Source: an uncultured Gammaproteobacteria bacterium (lineage in GTDB: Bacteria; Pseudomonadota; Gammaproteobacteria; Steroidobacterales; Woeseiaceae). From it: a stretch of 64,000 nucleotides of DNA. Shown here one piece after another: positions 10,201 through 17,447 of this stretch. The stretch spans positions 1 through 64,000 of the forward strand of contig CALBPI010000056.1 in NCBI GenBank assembly GCA_937899415.1, read 5' to 3'. Position 1 is the first letter of the stretch; every line of letters begins with the position of its first letter. Below the pieces are notes generated by a model. It saw only the letters and a list, made by a program, of their open reading frames with translations. It was not told the DNA's origin and did not search any database. The position numbers were made by a program, and so were the translations under genes.

Positions 10201-10970
10201 TGCCCGGCGTTGCCACCCAGCAGATAGGACCGCAGCATGAGCACACCGACGCGACCCGACTTGGCGGTACCGCGTGGCAGCTTGGGCAAGGCGCGCAGAT
10301 CATCGTGGATCCGACCCTGCATGCGCGGGTGGTAGAGGCCAACGTCGGGATAGGCTACGGGGTCTTCAGCGGGCGCCAGCTTCTGCGTTAGCGCTTCGCG
10401 TTTTCCGGTTGCGTAGCGGCTGGCGAGATAGCGCACGAGATTGGCCATATTCTCGCGCGAGCCACCCAACCAGTATTGCAGTGTCAGGAAGTAGGCGCGG
10501 ACGTCTTGTGCTGTGCCCGGAATAAACCGCAGCAGCTTGGGCAGACGTCGCAGCATACGCATCTGCGCCGCCCCGCCGGTCTGTGCCTTGTTCTTGTTGC
10601 CGCGCAGCTTCTTGAGCAAGGCCATGGGGCCCGAGGCCGGCTTCGACATATCGAAGTCGCCCATCTTCGTGAGCACCGTGACCTCACTGGCCGACATCGC
10701 ACAGATAACGGCATCGCACTGGCCGCGCTTGGCCGCGATGTCATCGATCAGCGGTTTGAAATGGTCTTCCATGAACAACATCGTCACGACGACGATGTCT
10801 GCCGCTTTGATGTCGGCGCGGCACTGATCCAGCTTCGCGGGGCTCGCGCTCCACTCCGACGCAGCGTGCAACGACAGCCGCAGGCCCGGACACTCGCGCG
10901 CGAGATCCGCGGCCGCATTCTGCGTCGCTGTGGCCAGGTGCGTGTCCATCGTGACGATGACCACGCGCAT
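7233..10970 (-). CDS. bchH: Magnesium chelatase subunit H (bacteriochlorophyll synthesis)
   Basis: Porphyrin-binding subunit that, with BchI and BchD, inserts Mg into protoporphyrin IX, the committed step to bacteriochlorophyll. 1245 residues, the family size. The N-terminal BchH-type domain begins MRVVIVTMDTHLATA. The CobN/BchH core holds HFGTHGALEFMPGKQ and YYLYAANTPSEGAIAKRR, which match BchH better than CobN. Cysteines C387, C390, C394 and C408 form a CxxCxxxC...C set; an Fe-S cluster has been reported for a purple-bacterial BchH. An upstream start would add 38 unrelated residues. No other bch, crt, puf or puh gene lies in the window, which is unusual. Two PpsR/CrtJ-like boxes lie upstream, suggesting repression by oxygen or light. 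CobN is the main alternative and is judged unlikely. Confidence 0.92.
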   Translation of the reverse strand: MRVVIVTMDTHLATATQNAAADLARECPGLRLSLHAASEWSASPAKLDQCRADIKAADIVVVTMLFMEDHFKPLIDDIAAKRGQCDAVICAMSASEVTVLTKMGDFDMSKPASGPMALLKKLRGNKNKAQTGGAAQMRMLRRLPKLLRFIPGTAQDVRAYFLTLQYWLGGSRENMANLVRYLASRYATGKREALTQKLAPAEDPVAYPDVGLYHPRMQGRIHDDLRALPKLPRGTAKSGRVGVLMLRSYLLGGNAGHYDGVIAALESRGLEVVPAFASGLDARPAIEQFFMHDDQVVVDAVVSLTGFSLVGGPAYNDAAAAEEILKKLDVPYVAAHPVEFQTLDQWGGSERGLSPVESTIMVAIPELDGATAPTVFGGRAGAPGVTCAGCSRGCTFTEDDNPQDMSSCPERAGMLAARIAKLVSLRRAKLAERKVAIVLFNFPPNAGNTGTAAYLDVFGSLHNTLTAMREAGYGVEDLPEDADALRESVIEGNRAQYGADANVCFEIDADDHVRREPWLAEIESQWGPAPGRHLTYGNKLLGLGKQFGNVIVAVQPAMGYEGDPMRLLFEGGFAPTHAFSAFYRFLREDFAANAVLHFGTHGALEFMPGKQTGMSGACWPERLIGDLPNYYLYAANTPSEGAIAKRRAAATLVSYLTPPVAEAGLYRGLQELNDSIERWRSRDANAVADPELAALIQAQAAELELSDASPEWTESDWDACIGTLRDALLELEHTMIPHGLHIVGRPPDVEERVDLLSAMADAAYGVTPARASLQALVGDGLDPERAARLAGLPAGQDGPSMFRELARYDQLLGEDSETTALLHALDGRFIAPAPGGDVLRTPQVLPTGRNLHGFDPFRIPSNYAVQDGRRQADRLLACHTASGEALPESIAIVLWGTDNLKSEGGPIAQALALMGAVPRFDSYGRIAGAELVPLGDLGRPRIDVVMTLSGIFRDLMPLQIKLLAEAAYLAAAADEPVEQNFIRKHALAYQAEHGCSLETAALRVYGNEDGAYGSNVNFLVESGRWGDEEELAETYSRRKGFAYGCDGRPQAQSALLRATLADVSLTYQNLDSIELGVTTVDNYFDTLGGITGAVKRARGGDAPPVYIGDQTRGEGTVRTLSEQVALETRTRMLNPKWHEGMLEHGYEGVRQIEVHMTNTMGWSATTGQVQPWVYQKLTETFVLDDAMRERIAALNPTASSRFANRLLEASDRNFWQPDADTLAALEAATEELEDRVEGITPQAAS

Positions 10971-11065
10971 GGCTGTCTTGCTACCCCGGACTGTGCCGTC
11001 CGCCCCCATTCGTCGCCCCGCCAAGCGAATTGTTGTGAGTCCAATGTAGGTGGCAGCGGTTCGAT

Positions 11066-11083
11066 CGTCAATAAAGATTGACA
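11066..11083. promoter_or_regulatory. PpsR/CrtJ-like box 1 (one mismatch)
   Basis: Read in the bchH direction this is TGT-N12-ACG, one base from the PpsR/CrtJ consensus TGT-N12-ACA; inside, GTCAAT and ATTGAC are a perfect 6-base inverted repeat separated by CTTT. It lies about 95 bases upstream of the bchH start. A weak promoter candidate for bchH (TAGACA, 17 bases, TATTGA; 11068-11096) overlaps both boxes, as expected for a repressor site. Confidence 0.6.
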
Positions 11084-11090
11084 CTTTGAG

Positions 11091-11108
11091 TGTCTATTTT
11101 TGAGGACA
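11091..11108. promoter_or_regulatory. PpsR/CrtJ-like box 2 (full TGT-N12-ACA)
   Basis: TGT at 11091-11093 and ACA at 11106-11108 with exactly 12 bases between; the outer TGTC/GACA bases are palindromic. It is separated from box 1 by 7 bases. Family knowledge: CrtJ/PpsR binds cooperatively to paired sites about 7-8 bases apart at bch promoters. The pairing is the main support, since a single TGT-N12-ACA can occur by chance. Confidence 0.6.
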
Positions 11109-11193
11109 ACAAAGAAATCAGTCATTTACCGGTACTGCGTCACAGCAGTTTTGGGCCCTTATGTCATAATCCGCCCGCTTTCCGGGAGCCTCC

Positions 11194-13122
11194 ATGCCTC
11201 TGATTTCTCTGCTGCCCCTGTTCGGCATCAGCCTCTTGCTCCAGCGCCGATTCGGCCTGCGGGCGGCGCTGGCGCTCATGCTGGCGGTGGCCGGGTGGTT
11301 CACCGTGGTCTACGTGGGTGGGCTCGCCGGCGTGCTCAGGCCGGTCGCCATTGGCGTCTGGGTGCTGGGCGCGCTCCTGTTTGTCGTGATGCTCCCCGGC
11401 TGGGTGGCCCAGATGCGTCGCGACGGCGTCGACATCGTCTACGCACTGTTCGCGGTGTTTTGCCTGGCGTTCTGGTTCGTGCACCACGACAGCCAGTTTT
11501 TCTACTACGACGAGTACGGTCACTGGGGCATTTACCTGCGTGACATGTGGGCGCTCGACAGCTTCTGGCAGGCCGATAGTAATGCCCGCCACCTGCGCTA
11601 TCCGCCCGCAGGACCGCTCTGGCAGTACGCATTCACCGTGTTTGCGCCGCGCGTCGACGCCAGCGCCTACATGGCGCAGTTCGTACTCCTTATCGCACCC
11701 GCCATGGTGCCGTTCGAAGGTCTGGGTTGGAAACGCCCGGGCTGGGTTATCGCGCTGACGCTGGGCGCCGTTGCCGGGCTTGCGAGCTTCGGCCACGGCG
11801 TGGCGAGCCTCTATGTCGACCACCTTGTGAGCACCTGGTTTGCGGGCGCGCTGCTCGCCTTCATGCTCGAGCGCAAGCCCTCGATTGGGCGCGTCGCCGC
11901 ACTCGCGCTACCGCTTGTCGTGCTGAGCCTGCTCAAGGATGCGGGCCTGGCCTTCACGCTGGCGGCCGCGGGCATCATCGGCGTCGTGTGGCTCGCCGAC
12001 CGCTGGAAAGACGACGGCGGCGGCCGCGCCTTGCTGACCGCGGTCGTCTGCGGCGTGCTGCTGGTCGCACCGTCGTTTGTGGCGCTTGGAAGCTGGTCGG
12101 CCAATCGAGATGCCGCGGGCGTCGTGCGCGAGACGCAGTCGTTGACTGGTGTCGTCGGCGGCCTCGTGCGGGGCGAGCGCGCGCTCGATGACGCCGCGAC
12201 GGCCCAGATTCGCGAGCGTTACCGCCGCGTTTTCATGCACCAGCAACTGGCCAAGGACGACGTCTCGGCACAGTTCAACGCGTTCAGTTTCCCCCTGATG
12301 TCGTTGTATGAGGATCGCTTCCGAGTCTCGACGGCAAGCTTCTACCTCTTGTTCGCCCTGTTCTTCCTGCTCGTGCTCGGCTTGGGCAAGCCGCGCGGAC
12401 AGACACTGCGTTGGTCGCTCTTTGCGATGGGCGCACTGGGAACGGCCGTGGCCTATTCGGCGGTGCTCTACCTGAGCTACCAGTTCGCGTTCGGGGAGCG
12501 CGGCCTGCTCGTGACCTCCTACATTCGCTACACGCATTCCGCGGCACTCGCATTGCTGCTCATCGCACTCGCGTCGCTGTCGCCCACGCACGGCCTGCTC
12601 GCGGGCACGAAACGCCTGGGCCGCGTGTCGCTGTCCACGGGCGGCGCCGCCATCGCGGCCGTGCTCGCATGGCTGTTTGTTCTCGAAACGCCCTACCTCA
12701 GGAACTTCACGGACAAGAACCCGCGGCTCGAACCACGCATTGCCGCTGAGCCGCTCATGCGCGAGATCAGAAGCTCCGTGGGCGGGCGCCGGCTCTGGGT
12801 CTACTTCCCCGTCGACCGGCCCAATGGCTTTTTGGGGCGCTTGATTCAGTTTCAACTGGCACCCACGCCGACCACCATCGAGCGTTCGGCCGAGTTCATC
12901 GCCCAGCCCAACGAGACGCTGGCCGCCGCGCTCGCCGACTACGACGTGCTCTGGTTCCCCGTGAGCAATGCCGACACGGATGCACGCGTCGCCGCGGCAC
13001 TGGGCGTCGAGCTCAATGGGCGGTTTGTGGAGACACTCGACAACGGATCGGGGGACGCAGCATTCCGGCTCTACGAGTTTCGTCGCACACCATCAAACCC
13101 GGCTGAAGAAGGCGGCGACTGA
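11194..13122 (+). CDS. Polytopic membrane protein, probable GT-C-type glycosyltransferase
   Basis: 642 residues with about ten or more hydrophobic segments in the first three quarters and a soluble C-terminal part of about 130 residues. An early loop contains FYYDEYGHWGIY, an acidic pair after the first helices as in GT-C enzymes that use polyprenyl-phosphate sugars, followed by RYPPAGPLWQY. CGGGAG stands at ribosome-binding distance before the ATG. The next gene encodes a GtrB/DPM1-type polyprenyl-phosphate glycosyltransferase, so the pair could make and transfer a lipid-linked sugar to a surface polymer or protein. The GT-C call is inference; I do not recognise the exact family. Confidence 0.6.
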   Translation: MPLISLLPLFGISLLLQRRFGLRAALALMLAVAGWFTVVYVGGLAGVLRPVAIGVWVLGALLFVVMLPGWVAQMRRDGVDIVYALFAVFCLAFWFVHHDSQFFYYDEYGHWGIYLRDMWALDSFWQADSNARHLRYPPAGPLWQYAFTVFAPRVDASAYMAQFVLLIAPAMVPFEGLGWKRPGWVIALTLGAVAGLASFGHGVASLYVDHLVSTWFAGALLAFMLERKPSIGRVAALALPLVVLSLLKDAGLAFTLAAAGIIGVVWLADRWKDDGGGRALLTAVVCGVLLVAPSFVALGSWSANRDAAGVVRETQSLTGVVGGLVRGERALDDAATAQIRERYRRVFMHQQLAKDDVSAQFNAFSFPLMSLYEDRFRVSTASFYLLFALFFLLVLGLGKPRGQTLRWSLFAMGALGTAVAYSAVLYLSYQFAFGERGLLVTSYIRYTHSAALALLLIALASLSPTHGLLAGTKRLGRVSLSTGGAAIAAVLAWLFVLETPYLRNFTDKNPRLEPRIAAEPLMREIRSSVGGRRLWVYFPVDRPNGFLGRLIQFQLAPTPTTIERSAEFIAQPNETLAAALADYDVLWFPVSNADTDARVAAALGVELNGRFVETLDNGSGDAAFRLYEFRRTPSNPAEEGGD

Positions 13123-13170
13123 GGTCGCTACAGCGATACGCCAGCGCGTGGCCAAGACTACGGAAACACC

Positions 13171-14151
13171 ATGAAGCTCATCGTCCAGATTCCCTGCTAC
13201 AACGAAGCCGAGAACATCGCAGACGTGATCGCCGCGATCCCGCGCGACATTAAGGGCGTCAATGAAGTCGCGGTGATGATCATCGATGACGGCTCGACGG
13301 ACGACACCGTCAACGTGGCCCGCGCGGCGGGCGCCGACATCATCCACCGCAACCGCCGCAACCTGGGGCTCGCGCGCACGTTCCGCGCCGGCATCGACCG
13401 CGCGCTGCGCGAAGGCGCCGACATCATCGTGAACACGGATGGCGACGGGCAGTACCCGGGGCGCTTCATTCCCGAACTCATCACGCCGATCCTGAAGCAT
13501 GAGGCCGACATCACGATTGGCGACCGCCAGACGCACAAGGTGGCGCAGTTCTCGCCGCTCAAGAAACTGCTGCAGCGTTACGGCAGTGCGCTCGTGGCGC
13601 GGCTGTCCGACCTCGACATCCCCGACGCCGTCAGCGGGTTCCGCGCGTTCAGTCGTGACGCCGCGTTCGATCTCAACATCGTGTCATCGTTCAGTTACAC
13701 GATCGAGAGCCTGATTCAAGCGGGGCGCAAGCAGTACGCCGTGACGTCTGTGCCCATCGAGGTCAACGAGGTCACGCGCCCGTCGCGGCTGTTCCGCTCG
13801 ATCCACCAGTTCCTGGCGCGCTCGGGCTCGACGATGTTCCGCATGTACGCGATGTACAAGCCGCTGCGCCTCTACGCCTACATCGGCACCCTGCTCATGT
13901 TGCTGGGCGCCGTCCCCGTCGTGCGTTTCATCATCTACTACCTGCTCGGCGACGGCAGCGGCAAGATCCAGTCCCTGATCGTCGGCACCGTGCTGCTGAT
14001 CCTGGGCGGACTGGCCATCCTGTTCGGCATGCTCGCCGACCTCATCAGCTTCAACCGCCAGCTCAGCGAGATGACGCTGGAGCGCGTCCGCCGCATCGAA
14101 ATCGCGCTTGAGGCCCACGAGACCCCCGTACACCCCGACGACGAGGGCTGA
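13171..14151 (+). CDS. GT2 glycosyltransferase with C-terminal membrane helices (GtrB/DPM1-like)
   Basis: Family-2 glycosyltransferase of 326 residues. It starts MKLIVQIPCYNEAENI, has the nucleotide-sugar motifs IDDGSTDDT and NTDGDGQY, and ends with two predicted membrane helices (about 230-250 and 265-290). Members charge undecaprenyl or dolichyl phosphate with a hexose or arabinose-like sugar at the inner face of the membrane. It follows the polytopic protein by 48 bases, consistent with donor synthesis for that protein. The sugar is unknown. Confidence 0.85.
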   Translation: MKLIVQIPCYNEAENIADVIAAIPRDIKGVNEVAVMIIDDGSTDDTVNVARAAGADIIHRNRRNLGLARTFRAGIDRALREGADIIVNTDGDGQYPGRFIPELITPILKHEADITIGDRQTHKVAQFSPLKKLLQRYGSALVARLSDLDIPDAVSGFRAFSRDAAFDLNIVSSFSYTIESLIQAGRKQYAVTSVPIEVNEVTRPSRLFRSIHQFLARSGSTMFRMYAMYKPLRLYAYIGTLLMLLGAVPVVRFIIYYLLGDGSGKIQSLIVGTVLLILGGLAILFGMLADLISFNRQLSEMTLERVRRIEIALEAHETPVHPDDEG

Positions 14152-14229
14152 ACGAGCCCGGATTACTGTCAAACGGTCGCTAACTTGGTTAGTATTGCGG
14201 CCAATTTCGTCGAACCGGACAGATAAGGC

Positions 14230-14694
14230 ATGGCCGGCCACGCTCACGATGTGCTGTTACTCAACGGACCGAACCTCAATTTACTGGGGCGCCGGGAGCC
14301 GGGCATTTATGGTGCACGCAGCCTCGAGGACATCGTCACGGGCCTGCGCAAGGAAGCTGCAGCGCTGGGCATCGGGCTGACGGCCTTTCAAAGCAACGCA
14401 GAACACGAGCTCGTCGACCGCGTTCACGCTGCGGCCGACGACGGCACGGCGGCGGTACTTATTAATCCCGGCGCGTTCACGCACACCAGCGTGGCGCTCC
14501 GCGATGCACTGACGGGCATCGATCTGCCCTTTATTGAAGTGCACCTCTCAAACATCCACGCCCGCGAACCGTTTCGCCGGCACAGTTATTTCAGCGATGT
14601 GGCGCTGGGCTCGATTGTCGGGCTGGGAGCCACGGGATACACGCTTGCATTGCGTGCGATCGCGAGCCATCTGCAGCAGCAAGGCGGGGCCTGA
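14230..14694 (+). CDS. aroQ: 3-dehydroquinate dehydratase, type II
   Basis: Converts 3-dehydroquinate to 3-dehydroshikimate in the shikimate pathway. 154 residues, normal length. Visible motifs: [20 protein letters not shown] at the N-terminus with the catalytic tyrosine, [10 protein letters not shown], and [11 protein letters not shown] followed by the FRRHSYFS segment. It is first of the aroQ-accB-accC-prmA run, an order also seen in Pseudomonas. A weak -10-like TAGTAT at 14190-14195 may belong to the operon promoter. Confidence 0.95.
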   Translation: MAGHAHDVLLLNGPNLNLLGRREPGIYGARSLEDIVTGLRKEAAALGIGLTAFQSNAEHELVDRVHAAADDGTAAVLINPGAFTHTSVALRDALTGIDLPFIEVHLSNIHAREPFRRHSYFSDVALGSIVGLGATGYTLALRAIASHLQQQGGA

Positions 14695-14713
14695 TCGCCG
14701 GGGGAACCAGAGC

Positions 14714-15193
14714 ATGGACATCAGAAAAGTCAAAAAACTCATCGAGCTGCTTGAAGAGTCAGGCATCGCCGAAATCGAGATCACCGAAGGTGACGACGCC
14801 GTGCGCATCAGCCGCTACGCCAACGCGCCCGCAGCCGCACCGGTTGCCGTGGCTGCGGCTCCCGCACCGGTTGCAGCAGCGCCTGCACCCGCTGCTGCAG
14901 CGCCGGCTGCTGCGCCCGTCGAAGACGCCGCAGCCGCGGCCGAAGACGAAGGCCACGTCATCGATGCGCCTATGGTGGGCACCTACTATGCGTCGCCCGC
15001 GCCTGGCGCTTCGCCATTCATCCAGATCGGTGACCGCGTCAAAGCCGGCGACACGATCTGCATCGTGGAAGCCATGAAGATGATGAACCAGATCGAGTCC
15101 GACGCCGACGGCGTCGTGAAGTCGATCCGCGTGCAGAACGGCGAGCCCGTCGAATACGGCCAGGCTCTCGTCACGCTCGACACGCGCGCCTGA
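14714..15193 (+). CDS. accB: Biotin carboxyl carrier protein of acetyl-CoA carboxylase
   Basis: 159-residue BCCP that carries CO2 on biotin between AccC and the carboxyltransferase in fatty-acid synthesis. The N-terminal segment [20 protein letters not shown] is typical; a flexible Ala/Pro-rich linker (about residues 38-75) follows, then the biotinyl domain with the target lysine in EAMKMM. An upstream in-frame start reaches back into aroQ; the ATG at MDIRK is the family start. accC follows after 16 bases. AccB autoregulation is known in some bacteria but no site is visible here. Confidence 0.96.
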   Translation: MDIRKVKKLIELLEESGIAEIEITEGDDAVRISRYANAPAAAPVAVAAAPAPVAAAPAPAAAAPAAAPVEDAAAAAEDEGHVIDAPMVGTYYASPAPGASPFIQIGDRVKAGDTICIVEAMKMMNQIESDADGVVKSIRVQNGEPVEYGQALVTLDTRA

Positions 15194-15209
15194 TCGCCGG
15201 GGCTGGCTC

Positions 15210-16550
15210 ATGCTGGAAAAAATCGTCATCGCCAACCGCGGCGAAATCGCGTTGCGCATCCTGCGCGCGTGCCGCGAATTGGGCATTAAAACGGTCGCCG
15301 TCTACTCGACGGCGGACAAAAACCTCAAACACGTGCTGCTTGCCGACGAGAGTGTCTGCATCGGGCCGCCGACCTCGACCGACAGCTATCTGAACAAGGC
15401 GGCCATCATCTCGGCGGCCGAGGTCACCGACTCCGTCGCGATCCATCCGGGCTACGGCTTCCTGTCCGAAAACGCAGACTTCGCCGACAGCGTCGAGAAA
15501 TCGGGCTTTACCTTCATCGGCCCCAACGCCAAGTGCATCAAGCTCATGGGCGACAAGGTCGAAGCCATCAAGGCCATGAAGGAAGCCGGCGTTCCCACGG
15601 TGCCGGGCTCGGATGGTCCGCTGGGCGACGACCCCGACGAGAACCTCCGCATCGCACGCGACATCGGCTATCCCGTCATCATCAAGGCCGCCGGTGGCGG
15701 TGGTGGTCGTGGCATGCGTGTCGTGCACAGCGAGCCATCGCTCGTGAACGCCATCAACCTGACGCGTGCCGAAGCCGAGGCCGCCTTTGGCAACCCCGTC
15801 GTGTACATGGAGAAATTCCTCGAGCGACCGCGCCACATCGAATTCCAGGTGCTGGCCGACAAGCACGGCAACGCCGTGCACCTGGGCGAGCGCGACTGCT
15901 CCATGCAGCGCCGCCACCAGAAGGTCATCGAGGAGGCGCCCGCACCCGGACTGCCGCAGGCGCTGCGCGACACAATGGGCGAGCGCTGCGCACAGGCCTG
16001 CCTCGAAATCGGTTACTCCAACGCCGGCACCTTCGAGTTCCTGTTCCAGGACAACGAGTTCTATTTCATTGAAATGAACACGCGTCTGCAGGTCGAACAC
16101 CCCGTCACCGAACTCGTCACGGGCATCGACATCGTGCGCGAACAGCTTTCAATCGCCGCTGGCGAGCCGCTGTCGTTTACGCAGGACGAGGTGGTCATGC
16201 GCGGTCACGCCATCGAGTGCCGCATTAACGCCGAAGACCCAAAGACGTTTATGCCGTCACCGGGCACGGTCGACCTCTGGCACGCCCCGGGCGGGCCCGG
16301 CGTGCGCGTGGAGAGCCACATCTACAATGGCTATCGCGTGCCGCCCTATTACGACTCGATGATCGGCAAGCTGCTGACTCACGGTGATACGCGCGACGTC
16401 GCGATCGCCCGGATGCGCGGCGCGTTGAGCGAAATGGTCATTGAGGGCATCAAGACCAACATCGAGCTGCACCTGGAGATCCTGCAACACGGTGCGGTGC
16501 TAGCCGGCGGCACAGATATCCACTATCTCGAGAAGCGGCTCGGTCTCTGA
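15210..16550 (+). CDS. accC: Biotin carboxylase subunit of acetyl-CoA carboxylase
   Basis: ATP-dependent carboxylation of biotin on AccB. 446 residues, normal length. Motifs: [20 protein letters not shown] at the start, the ATP-grasp glycine loop [34 protein letters not shown], and [14 protein letters not shown] carrying catalytic residues. Same strand as accB and prmA, with only 9 bases to prmA. Complete and unremarkable. Confidence 0.97.
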   Translation: MLEKIVIANRGEIALRILRACRELGIKTVAVYSTADKNLKHVLLADESVCIGPPTSTDSYLNKAAIISAAEVTDSVAIHPGYGFLSENADFADSVEKSGFTFIGPNAKCIKLMGDKVEAIKAMKEAGVPTVPGSDGPLGDDPDENLRIARDIGYPVIIKAAGGGGGRGMRVVHSEPSLVNAINLTRAEAEAAFGNPVVYMEKFLERPRHIEFQVLADKHGNAVHLGERDCSMQRRHQKVIEEAPAPGLPQALRDTMGERCAQACLEIGYSNAGTFEFLFQDNEFYFIEMNTRLQVEHPVTELVTGIDIVREQLSIAAGEPLSFTQDEVVMRGHAIECRINAEDPKTFMPSPGTVDLWHAPGGPGVRVESHIYNGYRVPPYYDSMIGKLLTHGDTRDVAIARMRGALSEMVIEGIKTNIELHLEILQHGAVLAGGTDIHYLEKRLGL

Positions 16551-16559
16551 CGCGCGACT

Positions 16560-17447
16560 ATGGCCTGGCAGCAGGTAACGCTGGCGCTGGCTGAGCTCGA
16601 CGCCGACACCGTGGAATCTGCGCTGCTCGCCGCGGGCGCCGTGGCCGTCACTTATACGGACGCGGCGGATCAGCCCATCCTGGAACCCGCGCCCGGTGAG
16701 GCGCCGCTCTGGCGCGAAGCGCGGCTCACGGCGTTGTTCCCCGAAGACGCAAGCATCGAACGCATCGGGCTGACGCTGGCCGCACAGCTTGACGGTCATG
16801 ACCTGCCGGCCATGGACGTGAGCCTGTTGCCCGACCGCGAGTGGGAACGTGAGTGGCTGCGCGACTACCAGCCCATGCGATTCGCTGATCGACTCTGGGT
16901 GTTGCCGCACGGCGCTGACATCGATACGGGCGAGGATGTGGTGCTGCGTCTCGACCCGGGGCTTGCGTTCGGCACGGGCACCCACGCCACAACGGCGTTG
17001 TGCCTGACGGCGCTCGCGACGCGCCCGCCCGAGGCTGCGCGCGTGCTCGATTTCGGCTGCGGCTCAGGCATCCTCGCCATCGCGGCGCTCAAGCTCGGCG
17101 CGGCGACCGTACTGGCCACCGACATCGACCCGCAGGCGCTCACGGCGACACGGGAGAACGCCCAGGCCAACGGCGTGGCGGACCGGATCGAAACCGTGAT
17201 GGCGCCCATGGCCCCCAAACCCGGCCAGTTCGACGTCGTGGTGGCCAACATCCTCGCGCAGCCGCTGATCGAGCTTGGCGCGATCATCGCGATGGCCGTC
17301 AAACCCGGTGGCAGGCTGCTCTTGTCGGGCATTCTGGCCGATCAGGCCAAAGCGGTTGCCAAAGCTTACGACCCGTTCGTTGAGTTCGACCCCACTGCCG
17401 TGCAGGATGGCTGGACCCTGCTCGAAGGCATTCGACGACGTGACTGA
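16560..17447 (+). CDS. prmA: Ribosomal protein L11 methyltransferase
   Basis: SAM-dependent trimethylation of ribosomal protein L11. 295 residues, as in the family. Starts MAWQQVTLALAELDADTVE; the SAM-binding motif is VLDFGCGSGILAIAALKLGA and the PrmA-specific post-motif is VVANILAQPLIEL. The stop overlaps the next gene's GTG start by 8 bases, so the two are probably coupled, as in the equivalent Pseudomonas locus. Confidence 0.95.
   Translation: MAWQQVTLALAELDADTVESALLAAGAVAVTYTDAADQPILEPAPGEAPLWREARLTALFPEDASIERIGLTLAAQLDGHDLPAMDVSLLPDREWEREWLRDYQPMRFADRLWVLPHGADIDTGEDVVLRLDPGLAFGTGTHATTALCLTALATRPPEAARVLDFGCGSGILAIAALKLGAATVLATDIDPQALTATRENAQANGVADRIETVMAPMAPKPGQFDVVVANILAQPLIELGAIIAMAVKPGGRLLLSGILADQAKAVAKAYDPFVEFDPTAVQDGWTLLEGIRRRD

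Noticed and set aside
8748-10391. 547-residue plus-strand open frame across bchH
   Set aside because: Also a shadow of bchH; composition typical of reverse-frame translation of GC-rich coding sequence.
7233-10970. CobN (aerobic cobaltochelatase) instead of BchH
   Set aside because: The N-terminal domain, core motifs and length fit BchH better, and PpsR-like boxes lie upstream; no cob genes are nearby.
11080-11094. Independent palindrome GACACT-TTG-AGTGTC as a separate regulator site
   Set aside because: It is formed by the facing halves of the two adjacent PpsR-like boxes and needs no separate explanation.
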